64,000 bases of DNA from Homalodisca vitripennis (Eukaryota; Arthropoda; Insecta; Hemiptera; Cicadellidae). Within the stretch, counting starts at the first letter, position 1, and each line of letters begins with the position of its first letter. Of the stretch, positions 24,366-34,989 are shown piece by piece. The DNA lies in contig NC_060210.1 of NCBI RefSeq assembly GCF_021130785.1, positions 185,476,001 through 185,540,000 of the forward strand. Reading direction: 5' to 3'. Position numbers and translations under genes: made by a program. The notes beneath the pieces are model-generated. The model did not search any database, was not told the DNA's origin, and saw only the letters and a list, made by a program, of their open reading frames with translations.

Positions 24366-25049
24366 TGTGAGCTTGGACCAAGCAGTGGTGTAGTCTGTAC
24401 GTTGGTGTTAAGTTATTTATGATGTTTTTACAACAAGCAAATGATTATCTTGCTAGATCCGGATTAGTGCTCATCAACAAACTGGTAACCACTTGCCAAG
24501 AACAAGTTTCATCTAGAATTAATTTCTCCGTGTGTATGTTCTGAACTTGATACTGTAGCTTATTCAATTTTTGCACTCATAAATGTTAATGAAATGTTTG
24601 TAAAATGATGTGTTTCCTCAGCTAGATTAAGAGAAGGTGTATTATCGAATTTAGGAAAACAAATATTGATGTATTTTAGATGCAGGATATATCGTATAAT
24701 TATTAAAGTTTTCCTTTTTTAAATTATTATACATACTATTTCTATGTTTCAAAGATTAATAATAAAGGGTAGAAAATTGCATTTTTAGATTTTTTTACAT
24801 TTAATATGATTAGTGAATAATAATAATAGGATATTTTCATATTGGTTTAGCTATTATTATGAATAATAAAGTTGGGATTAGGTAATATATTGATTTACAA
24901 TCTGTAAATAGTATAACGTAGGAGTGTCTGAGACCATGCGTTACATAACAGCTTGTAACTTTCGACTGTATGGGTGCAATCTCTACAAAATCCTGATGAG
25001 TTTATGATTCATTTAACTTATTGTATGAAAAGCGGCTTTGTTCTAACTA

Positions 25050-25560
25050 ATGCCAAAAGTACTCAAAGTTACTTTAATCATGCCATCAGAGCTACTGCCT
25101 CCCAAAATCTTCCTACCACTGTTTGGTAGCCATGGACACATATATAATGGCATCCAGGTGGGATATTGTTCATTTTACTATCTGAAAAACTGTCTTGACT
25201 TAACTACCACCAAAAAGCACCAAAAGATACCTGTAATCATGCAAGGAGGACTGCTACCTACCAGAACCTTATACCACTATTTGGTGGCTATGGACAAATA
25301 TATATCAGCATCCAGGTGGGATATTGTTCATTTTACTATCTGAACAACTGTCTTGACTTAACTACCACCAAAAAGCACCAAAAGCTACCTGTAATCATGC
25401 AAGGAGGACTGCTGCCTCCCAGAATCTTCCTACCACTATTTGGTGGCCATGGACAAATATATAATGTCATCCAGGTGGGATATTGTTTATTTTTATATTC
25501 TAACGGCTGCCTTGACCTACCTACTGCCAAAAAGTACTAAAACGTACCTATTTCTTGACA
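25050..25560. repeat. 158-bp tandem repeat, three units
   Basis: CATCCAGGTGGGATATTGTT recurs at 25151, 25309 and 25468, a period of 158-159 bp. Each unit also carries CTACCACCAAAAAGCACCAA and a CTGCCTCCCAGAATCTTCCT-like block. Open frames on both strands follow from the array. Confidence 0.85.
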
Positions 25561-26120
25561 GGATCCTGCCCAGATAGGGACATATACCATCATTGAACTT
25601 GATCTTGGTTTCTTAGAAATTAAGTTTCATTAAAATGTAAAGCACGACATAAAAATTCAATATTGAAATATTCTCTTTGTTGACCTCGCTAATGCTTATC
25701 CAAATCTCATTCCAATTCATACACTATTAACAAAATTAATTTTGCTTGTGTATAAATTAAATTATTCAAATTTCAAGTCTTTAACTAAATTTTTTCTCTG
25801 GATGACAAGCTTCGCTAGTACTCAGTTGAAATCCATGAACGTATATGCACCATAATCAGACTCTATCTTGGCTATATAGAAATGAAGCATGCAAAATTTC
25901 AAATCTATAACACGCTTCACTTCGTTTTCGAGAAATCCTACGGAAAGATAGGCTTCGCTAATGCTGAGCCCGATCCCATCAAGTAACATCCATTATTTTT
26001 AAACTTTATATTGCCTAGGTATAGAAATAAAGGTTTATGTCAAATTTAAAGTTAGTTTTTGAGGTATCATGCATACAGGCAGACAGAAGTTAAATTCCTT
26101 CCGCCTACCCTACCCCAGTA
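25560..26120. repeat. Degenerate dispersed module with CAGACAGACA signature
   Basis: At least two or three degenerate copies lie in a row. Each has a block like CATTGAACTTGATCTTGG, then TAGAAATGAAGCATGCAAAA, TTTCAAATCTATAA, a CAGGCAGACAG tract and a CGCTAATGCTNAGCC block. The same order appears in the inverted-repeat arms (6230-6450 inverted, 21700-21900) and, in reverse, at 53450-53600. No open frame is conserved. Confidence 0.5.
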
Positions 26121-26564
26121 ATAAAGCTTGACTGACCTTCAGCCAAAAAAGTGAGTTTACACATTTGAAACCACATGTAACTCTTAGCCAATGCATTCAA
26201 ACGATAAGTATCCTCTAGAGGAACAATATTAAAAAAAAATTGTATTAATATTATTTCATTGTGTTTTATTTCTCATATTAAAGATAGACTTTTACACACA
26301 TCAAAATGCATTGGGTTTCTTTTTAACATGTATAGTTCTCTGTAGTTAAACATTTTTAAATGCTCGTAAATACATTTTTTTGTGTTGAATGACTAGCTGA
26401 CTTGAATATTCATTATGATGAGGAAAAGTCAAGTATATGTGTCTAAATAATAACTAAAAATTAAATTCTTAACAAAACTATGACCTATTGTGCGAAAGTA
26501 AAATTTCTACATGGAGTGGATAATACATACCAATACAACCAGTCTTTTTTTTTGGGGGGGGGGA

Positions 26565-26683
26565 GGGTTATTGTGAAGGAAACAAGATTTTTCCGGACAT
26601 TTGCTATAGTTCAGTGATTCAAAAAATCAGTAACACTGAACAATAACAAATGTCCGGAAAAATCTTGTTTCCTTCATAACCCT
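26565..26683. repeat. Short palindrome, dispersed repeat family B
   Basis: The left arm (26565-26618) holds GGTTATTGTGAAGGAAACAA and CCGGACATTTGCTATAGTTC; the right arm (26627-26683) holds the complements. They are separated by a loop of about ten to twenty bases. A (T)n(G)n run precedes it (26544-26563). The flank TTCCATCGTCAAAAACAAAC, following it, recurs at 52600-52620. It is MITE-like with no coding capacity. Confidence 0.75.
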
Positions 26684-27179
26684 TCCATCGTCAAAAACAA
26701 ACTTCAAACAAAGACAGGAGGGTTATTGGTAATGTAGAATAATATTTAGAAAACAAATGACTGATATGTAATAAAAAATTATCAGTTCAGTAAATTGATT
26801 AAATGAGATGAGTCTTGTTTTCGGCCTGTAATGGAGCTACTGTCCACTAAGCTACTGTGATGGAAGAGAGACAGCAATGTTTATAGGACAGTTGTGTGGC
26901 AAGTTAATCTCATGAGTCTTACCAGAAACTAATTGATCGCTCAGCTTTAGCGAACCGCACGTGTGAGTGACGTTTTATTTTGAACAACATTTAGATTGCT
27001 TTAGACAATCCTGATTCTTTCATCATACATGATGTATGGTGTACACTGTGTGTAACATACTCACTTCCTAGCTGTGTAATGTAATAGTGGGTATTGTCAC
27101 CTTAGGTTACACTGAGACTGCCTAGTTTATACAGTATAATTACACTAGTGTAAAAAAAATAAGTAAAGTTATACCAGCC

Positions 27180-27370
27180 TAAGTTAGGGCTAAGAAGCCC
27201 TCTCTAGACCATCGGCTTACAGGTGACTTCCAAACCACCACCAACGGCTCCGCTTGCAAGGACAGGATAGCTCAGCGGTCACCCATCCAAGCAACAGCTA
27301 CGCTCAATGTTGCTTAGAGTCGATTATCTTGCGATAACCGCCTTACTCGCTACACTACGCCATTGGCAGG
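27180..27370 (-). mobile_element. SINE-like element with tRNA-type promoter boxes and a 5S-like motif
   Basis: On the minus strand the sequence runs: TGGCGTAGTGTAGCGAG (A-box-like), ATCGACTCT (weak B-box-like), then TGCTTGGATGGGTGACCGCT, and later CTATCCTGTCCTTGCAAGC and GGTGGTGGTTTGGAAGTCAC. TTGGATGGGTGACCGC closely resembles the internal promoter region of 5S rRNA. This arrangement suggests a Pol III-transcribed SINE with a composite head. I recall similar sequences from hemipteran genomes but cannot confirm it. No tail or target-site duplication was identified. Confidence 0.5.
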
Positions 27371-27384
27371 ATTATAGTTTATAA

Positions 27385-29545
27385 CAAATATATGTCTCTA
27401 TACTAAGTGTATAACACATTCAGTTCCAGGCTGTCTGTCTTGATTCTGAATAATGCCCCCTCCCCCCTCCCCATTAGGTTACATTGGGACTGCCACGGTT
27501 AAATAATATAAATAAATACACTACAGTGTATAACAAATCTAAGTCTCTATACTACGTGTATAACACACTCAGTTCCAGGCTGTCTGTCTTGATTCTAAAT
27601 AATGCCCCCCACAGGTTACACTGAGACTACGTGTATAACACACTCAGTTCCAGACTGTCTGTCTTCATTCTGAATAATGTCCCCATTGGTTACACTGAGA
27701 CTACGTGTATAACACACTCAGTTCCAGACTGTCTGTCTTGATTCTGAATAATGTCCCCATTGGTTACACTGAGACTACGTGTATAACACACTCAGTTCCA
27801 GACTGTCTGTCTTGATTCTGAATAATGTCTCCCATTGGTTACACTGAGACTACGTGTATAACACACTCAGTTCCAGACTGTCTGTCTTGATTCTGAATAA
27901 TGTCTCCCATAGGTTACACTGAGACTACGTGTATAACACACTCAGTTCCAGACTGTCTGTCTTGATTCTGAATAATGTCCCCCATAGGTTACACTGAGAC
28001 TACGTGTATAACACACTCAGTTCCAGACTGTCTGTCTTGATTCTGAATAATGTTCCCATTGGTTACACTGAGACTACGTGTATAACACACTCAGTTCCAG
28101 ACTGTCTGTCTTGATTCTGAATAATGTTCTACCATAGGTTACACTGAGACTACGTGTAAAACACACTCAGTTCCAGACTGTCTATCTTGATTCTGAATAA
28201 TGTCCCATTGGTTACACTGAGACTACGTATGTATAACACACTCAGTTCCAGACTGTCTGTCTTGATTCTGAATAATGTCCACCATAGGTTACACTGAGAC
28301 TACGTGTAAAACACACTCAGTTCCAGATTGTCTATCTTGATTCTGAATAATGCCCCCTATAGGTTACACTGAGACTATGTGTAAACACACTCAGTTCCAG
28401 ACTGTCTGTCTTGATTCTGAATAATGTTCCCATTGGTTACACTGAGACTACGTGTATAACACACTCAGTTCCAGACTGTCTGTCTTGATTCTGAATAATG
28501 TTCCCATTGGTTTACACTGAGACTACGTGTATAACACACTCAGTTCCAGACTGTCTGTCTTGATTCTGAATAATGTCCCCATTGGTTACACTGAGACTAC
28601 GTGTATAACACACTCAGTTCCAGACTGTCTGTCTTGATTCTGAATAATGTCCCCATTGGTTACACTGAGACTACGTGTATAACACACTCAGTTCCAGACT
28701 GTCTGTCTTGATTCTGAATAATGTCCCCATTGGTTACACTGAGACTACGTGTATAACACACTCAGTTCCAGACTGTCTGTCTTGATTCTGAATAATGTCC
28801 CCATTGGTTACACTGAGACTACGTGTATAACACACTCAGTTCCAGACTGTCTGTCTTGATTCTGAATAATGTCCACCATAGGTTACACTGAGACTACGTG
28901 TATAACACACTCAGTTCCAGACTGTCTGTCTTGATTCTGAATAATGTCCCCATAGGTTACACTGAGACTACGTGTATAACACACTCAGTTCCAGACTGTC
29001 TGTCTTGATTCTGAATAATGTCCCCATTGGTTACACTGAGACTACGTGTATAACACACTCAGTTCCAGACTGTCTGTCTTGATTCTGAATAATGTCCCCA
29101 TTGGTTACACTGAGACTACATGTATAACACACTCAGTTCCAGACTGTCTGTCTTGATTCTGAATAATGTCCCCCATAGGTTACACTGAGACTACATGTAT
29201 AACACACTCAGTTCCAGACTGTCTGTTTTGATTCTGAATAATGTCCCCATAGGTTACACTGAGACTACGTGTATAACACACTCAGTTCCAGACTGTCTGT
29301 CTTGATTCTGAATAATGTCCCCATTGGTTACACTGAGACTACGTGTATAACACACTCAGTTCCAGACTGTCTGTTTTGATTCTGAATAATGTCCCCATAG
29401 GTTACACTGAGACTACATGTATAACACACTCAGTTCCAGACTGTCTGTCTTGATTCTGAATAATGTCCCCATTGGTTACACTGAGACTACGTGTATAACA
29501 CACTCAGTTCCAGGCTGTCTGTCTTCATTATGGATTGTGCCACCC
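27385..29545. repeat. 74-bp minisatellite, about 26 units
   Basis: Units read GTTACACTGAGACTACGTGT, ATAACACACTCAGTTCCAGA, CTGTCTGTCTTGATTCTGAA and TAATGTCCCCATTG. Unit starts at 27690 and 27764 give a 74-bp period. Two longer, more diverged units precede the regular array (27385-27610), and the last unit decays at about 29540. Identity between units is very high, so the array is young or being homogenised. Confidence 0.95.
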
Positions 29546-30117
29546 TTAGGTTAAAGGCGGAGTAAAGATTCGGAATAAAGATTGTTATATTCAGTTAAAT
29601 TAACTCTTACTCTAAAATTGAAAAGTATGAGTTAAACCATTACTCGTTTAAATAATTCTTGTTCATACAATTATAGCCACACTAAAAGTTCAGGTTACTA
29701 CTCGACTTAATCATTGGTCTGTTATCTTAATCCATGAAGATAATGGTTAGACGAAAGCTGTCAAAGTGTCAAGAATAGCAAGTTGGGCTTATCTTCGCAT
29801 TATAGTCTGCGATAAGGTGCTAAATTAGGATTGTATTACAGAGCAAAGTTTGTTTTGGGTCATTCAACCTAATACAGTTGTTTTTTAACTGTAGTGTGAT
29901 TGATTGTAGTCTAAAGCATTAGTAGTACCAACGCAATTTATTGGTTTAGTCTTATTTTTAATAAAACGAATAGTTAAATGTGACGTTCAGTAGTAAACAA
30001 TAAATGAGAATGCAATGAATAAAATTGAGATAATTTTTCAAAATTCTCTAAAGAATATAGTTTTAATTTAGTTACGCTTATAAGTTCTTTCAAAAGATAA
30101 ATGTTTTGAATTGCAGG
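29546..30117. other. Unannotated sequence between two arrays
   Basis: AT-rich DNA without recognisable features. Confidence 0.45.
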
Positions 30118-31585
30118 ATTCACGACTGGTGTGTATTTCAAATCGGATCGATTTATGTTTATCACATTGCATTGTCTGGTGTTTATCAAATCGCATCGAC
30201 TGGTGTTTATCACATTGCATCGACTGGTGTGTATGACATTGCAACGACTGGTGTTTATCACATTGCATCGACCGGTGTTTATCAAATCGCATCGATTGGT
30301 GTTTATCACATTGCATCGATTGGTGTTTTATCACATTGCATTGTCTGGTGTTTATCAAATCGCATCGACTAGTGTTTATCACATTGCATCGACTGGTGTG
30401 TATCACATTGCAACGACTGGTGTTTATCACATTGCATCGACTGGTGTTTATCAAATCGCATCGATTGGTGTTTATCACATTGCAACGACTGGTGTTTATC
30501 ACATTGCATCGTCTGGTGTTTATCAAATCGCATCGACTGGTGTTTATCAAATCGCATCGACTGGTGTTTATCACATTGCAACGACTGGTGTTTATCACAT
30601 TGCATCGACTGGTGTGTATGCCATTGCAACGACTGGTGTTTATCACATTGCATCGACCGGTGTTTATCAAATCGCATCGACTGATGTTTATCTTATTGCA
30701 ACGACTGGTGTTTATCACATTGTATTGTCTGGTATTTATCAAATCGCATCGACTGGTGTTTATCACATTGCATCGACTGGTGTTTATCACATTGCAACGA
30801 CTGGTGTTTATCACATTGCATCGACCTGTGTTTATCAAATCGCATCAACTGATGTTTATCACGTTGCAACGACTGGTGTTTATCACATTGCATTGTCTGG
30901 TGTTTATCAAATCGCATCGACTGATGTTTATCAAATCGCATCGACTGGTGTTTATCATATCGCATCGACTGGTGTTTATCATATCGCATCGACTGGTGTT
31001 TATCATATCGCATCGACTGGTGTTTATCAAATCGCATCGACTGGTGTTTATCAAATCGCATCTACTGATGTTTATCAAATTGCATCTACCGATGTTTATC
31101 ACATTGCATCGACTGATGTTTATCACATTGCATCGACTGGTGTGTATCAAATCGCATCTACTGATGTTTATCAAATCGCATCTACTGATGTTTATCACAT
31201 TGCATCGACTGGTGTGTATCAAATCGGATCGATTTATGTTTATCACATTGCATCGTCTGGTATTTATCAAATCGCATCTACTGATGTTTATCAAATCGCA
31301 TCGACTGATGTTTATCACATTATATTGTCTGGTGTTTATAAAATTGCATCGACTGATGTTTATTAAATCGCATCGACTGATGTTTATCACATTATATTGT
31401 CTGGTGTTTATAAAATCGCATCGACTGATGTTTATCAAATCGCATCGACTGATGTTTATCAAATCGCATCGACTGATGTTTATCACATTGCATTGTCTGG
31501 TGTTTATCAAATCGCATCGACTGGTGTTTATCAAATAGCATCGATGGGTGTTTATTAAATCGGATCGACTGATGCTCAGTCGATT
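30118..31585. repeat. 24-bp minisatellite, about 60 units, open in several frames
   Basis: The unit is GTTTATCACATTGCATCGAC plus TGGT, alternating with a variant that has CAAATCGCAT in the middle. As 24 is a multiple of three and the unit lacks stops in most frames, it gives long open frames on both strands. One plus-strand frame (30131-31366) reads GVYHIAST/GVYQIAST repeats for 411 codons, and another (30336-31538) reads 400 codons. There are also minus-strand frames with SRCNVINT units. No promoter, splice sites or non-repetitive flanking coding sequence is visible, so I treat it as satellite DNA. Confidence 0.95.
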
Positions 31586-32399
31586 TTATAGTGTAGGCTT
31601 ACAGTTAATTAAAGTGCCAATGGAATGAAGGAGAGTTGCTATATACGGTACATAGATGTAATTTATTTTTTGTAGTGACAACCTACTATCATGTCGCTAT
31701 TAAAATATTAATAATGCAGTTATTATGTAAAGCGATGTTGCCGTTGTCATTGTTTACGTTGATACATCGTTGTTGTGTTACTTTTTTTAAATTTACTCTT
31801 CTAAATAAGCCTTTTTTGTGTTATTTACTTATTGTGTTCGTTCAATAATATTATATTATGTTCATACAAGTTATATTTGTGGTTCATAATACTAAAAACT
31901 AGCGTTAAAATTAAACGTTAGCGCCCAGATTTATTAACACAATATTGATTATTTTTCTTACTGTGAGAAAATGTTTTCATAAATAGTAATAAAACTATTC
32001 GAGTCTATATATGTTTTAATATTATTGACTACCAATAAAATAATTTAGGAAAGCCATCTGAAATGAAATCAGTTTGAATTTTAATACTGCACAGTTTTAG
32101 TAGTTTTTCATAAACGGATTCAACAGGAATTATTTAGAATATCTCAGTTCTAGTTATATTCGGTTTTTATTGTTTTAAACCATACCAAACGTGAGGTAAT
32201 GGAGATAACGCGGTAAACGTTATCAAAATATGCCAAGGCACGGCAGAGATAAGAGAACCAGTTGTCAAAAGTACATCGCACTATCTGGTAGAAGTAGGCC
32301 TACTGCGAGAGGTTAACTAGAAGGTCAAGTTCCCTTGTGGTGAGAGTCGTGTGCTAATAGATTGTCCATCTCCACAGCCCAGCTTCTGCCCGCAGTGAA
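31586..32399. other. Unannotated AT-rich sequence
   Basis: No features recognised. The 70-codon open frame at 31636-31848 is hydrophobic and unremarkable. Confidence 0.45.
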
Positions 32400-33213
32400 C
32401 CGCCTAAATAAAGCAGGGCCACTGCGACCGGCCCTGCCCGGACCAGCCTTTTTGTAAAGTCGAAACACATGCAATCTAATGGTGGCGTCCCACTGCGACC
32501 GGCCCAGTCCGGACATTTTAGGATGTCAAAATATATGCAATCAAATGAACTCCCGCCCACTGCGACCGGCCCTGCCCGGACCAGCTGTAAGATATGCGGG
32601 TCGTCACTGTACACTATATGGGTCGGGATAAATAATAAGACGTTACATTTTAGAGTACCATTGGTCTAAGACCGCTCATAAAGGAACGGACGGGACACGG
32701 AGGTTTACATGACGGTGTCTGGTGGTGGACTCCTCGCTAGCTAGCTTGGATAGTTGGTTGTAGGGTAATGGCGTGATGTGACGTCACAGGAGAGCAGCCT
32801 ATGAGCATTCTTTATTCGTACGGATTAAATCAGACTACATCGTATGATACATCGCCTGACAATACATACTGCCAACATAACTGGTGCAGACATTAAATAT
32901 TGCTATGGGTACATTACCAACTTAGTATTTATCACACTAAATACACTACACCAGCCTTTTTGTAAAGTCGAAACGCATGCAATCAAATGGACACCTGCCC
33001 ACTGCGACCGGCCCTGCCCGGACCAGCCTTTTTGTAAAGTCCAAACGCATGCAATCAAATAGACATCCGCCCACTGCGACCGGCCCGGACCAGCCTTTTT
33101 GTAAAGTCGACACATATGCAATCAAATGGACACCCGCCCACTGCGACCGGCCGGATAGACCGGAACGGGCCGGTCGCAATGGATGGGTGTCTATTTGATT
33201 GCATGTATGTGTT
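32400..33213. repeat. GC-rich tandem/inverted repeat cluster (CACTGCGACCGGCCC units)
   Basis: Units of about 72-80 bp contain CACTGCGACCGGCCCTGCCC, GGACCAGCCTTTTTGTAAAG and a CGCATGCAATCAAATGG block. Three units lie at 32400-32590 and about four at 32950-33157. Unique sequence between them (32600-32940) includes a TGACGTCA palindrome at about 32779. The last unit is followed at once by an inverted unit (33158-33213), making a hairpin whose loop is only a few bases (33110-33213). Minus-strand frames such as 32946-33302 are by-products. It looks like a tandemly amplified MITE. Confidence 0.75.
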
Positions 33214-33299
33214 TTGGCATCTCCAGAAAGGCAAGGAGGATAACGATGATTGGGGGACAAGTACGAAATGTATATTTTTGTATATTCCGATGAAAAATA

Positions 33300-33640
33300 C
33301 ATTTAGAACATAAGTTAAACACAATTTTCACATCTAGTCAAAGACATCGGATTTAATCATGGCTCCGCAATGAATGGAAGTGACTATTTCAATTTCATGT
33401 CTTTTAGTACAAAACATACTTTGCTAAATGCTTAAATGTGAACGTTAATATTAAAAGTTTCGGACTGTTTTATTATTATTTACAACATTTCTTGAGTTTT
33501 GTACGGTTATTTTGGTAGTACCTAAAACGATTATTTTATACTAATAAATTACATTATAAATAGATTAGACTGTAGAGATCTGCCCCAGCCAATAAAAATG
33601 GGACTTTTATTGTTTTGTTTAAATCACCTACTTACAAAAC
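33300..33640. other. Unannotated AT-rich sequence
   Basis: Nothing recognised. Confidence 0.4.
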
Positions 33641-33661
33641 ACGCCTGTTACCCAGACACGT

Positions 33662-33755
33662 ATTCGACTATCAGTATCAGCTGATTGATTACAGCATATT
33701 TACTAACCAACTTCGTATCAGCTGATTGATTACAGCATTTACTAACCAACTTGTC
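33662..33755. repeat. Two-unit tandem duplication, about 50 bp
   Basis: CGTATCAGCTGATTGATTAC with ACTAACCAACTT occurs twice in a row (about 33670-33712 and 33713-33755), with small indels. Confidence 0.7.
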
Positions 33756-34059
33756 ACCTTTTTCCTTTATGATAGTTGAGTGTAAAAGTAAAAGTTGTTG
33801 AAAATCATAGCACGAAAATGCTATCTTAATACGCCGAAGACAAATATTTGGAATTTCGCGCACAGACAACACATGTGTAAACTTGCTCTGATATAAACCT
33901 ATAACCACCGTTATAGAATAGCGCGCATAAGACTGTGCCTTTAATGCGACTGTTGTATTTAGCCCCAGTTAATCTTCTTCTTACGCGCAGCATCTGAATT
34001 CACCTAGATTGCACTACTTTTTGTAGTCTGGAGGTTCCTGATGTTGAAACGATTCTAGG

Positions 34060-34262
34060 AGGGGGATGGGTTCGTTTTGAGCTTCTTTCTTCGTCACCGA
34101 CTATCTTTGGATCCCTTCAGACATAACATGACTCCAGATTTCAGGAGTCAAGTCTGCAACAGCATCAGATTTCAGATGCTGCACGTAAGATGAAGGTGAA
34201 CTGTAGCTAAACTCAACATTCAAATTGAATCAGCCCTTCCCACCATAGCTGCGTTATATGTA
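34060..34262 (+). repeat. MITE-like dispersed repeat family C, copy 1
   Basis: Blocks in order: GTTCGTTTTGAGCTTCTT, CATGACTCCAGAT, GTCAAGTCTG, TCAGATTTCAGATGCTGCAC and a terminal GAACTGTAGCTAAACTCAAC, CATTCAAATTGAATCAGCCC. The same blocks occur reversed at 56040-56310 and in mixed orientation at 47640-47995. GCAGCATCTGAATTCACC at 33990 shows that the end block is also repeated in front of it. No coding capacity. Confidence 0.6.
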
Positions 34263-34979
34263 CTATGCCTCAGTCTACTATGTTGTTACGAATAACGTAA
34301 AAATTGAATGATGAAGTAATCAACCTTATAGGAGCGTGATCCTCTGTGGAAATTACAATCGAAGCGGATTCTCGTTGTAATAAAAATTTTCATACTAGAA
34401 AGTATGCAATTAGTGAATCAAAATTTAAAGTAACGTCTGATTCTTACGTATAACAGTATAAGTAAATTTTCTGTATTGATTGAACAAAATATGCGTTGTA
34501 TACAGAGCGTGATTCAGCACGACATAGCGTGCCACTCACTCCCCTTATCAGTTCTAAAGATAATACACATTTACCGCCACACTCATTGACATGAGCCTCA
34601 TACACATACATGGGCTGCCCACTCTCTGATTTTAACCCTTTTCTCATTTGAAGCAAAGCATTCTATGGTAACAATAGAATAGAACCCAACAAACTCCTAT
34701 ATTTGTGTACTAACATTTTTATCGTAAACAGATATGGGATCTTATCAAATAGGTGAAATAAAAACTTCGCTGATTTTGCTTAAGAAAATCCATCATTCAG
34801 TGCTTGATCACATCCACCGCTGAACCGATCGCAGTTATGTCGGCAGTTTTTAGAATCTCTCAGGATTTGCTTGAAATAGCAATATAAATCTGTCACTATA
34901 TTTATTATTTTTCTTTTTCTTTGAATTTGGATACTGGAGTAAAGTATCCGTATATCACAGGAATTTCATTATTCATCTC
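34263..34979. other. Unannotated sequence
   Basis: No recognisable feature. The minus-strand open frame 34444-34656 (70 codons) does not resemble a family I know. Confidence 0.4.
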
Positions 34980-34989
34980 AAACAAATTT

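Larger units (their letters stand above)
19014..24902 (-). repeat. Right arm of the large inverted repeat
   Basis: Reverse-complement counterpart of 3298-8895. It is about 290 bp longer, chiefly because of about 180 bp at 21526-21704 that the left arm lacks and a longer minisatellite. It contains a (TA)n run at about 20937-20955, a T-run at 20420-20440, a family A repeat and a minisatellite. Homology ends at 24902, where the left arm meets the first (C15A)n tract; it begins at 19014, immediately after the second tract. No gene is recognisable. Confidence 0.9.

Noticed and set aside
27610..29540. CRISPR array
   Set aside because: There are no unique spacers: units are continuous 74-bp tandem copies, and the DNA is eukaryotic.
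30131..31538. Two 400-residue open frames as a protein-coding gene
   Set aside because: They lie wholly within a 24-bp tandem array, are open in several frames and both strands, and have no non-repetitive coding flank.
32775..32790. TGACGTCA as a cAMP-response element
   Set aside because: A single octamer with no gene or promoter nearby is expected by chance.
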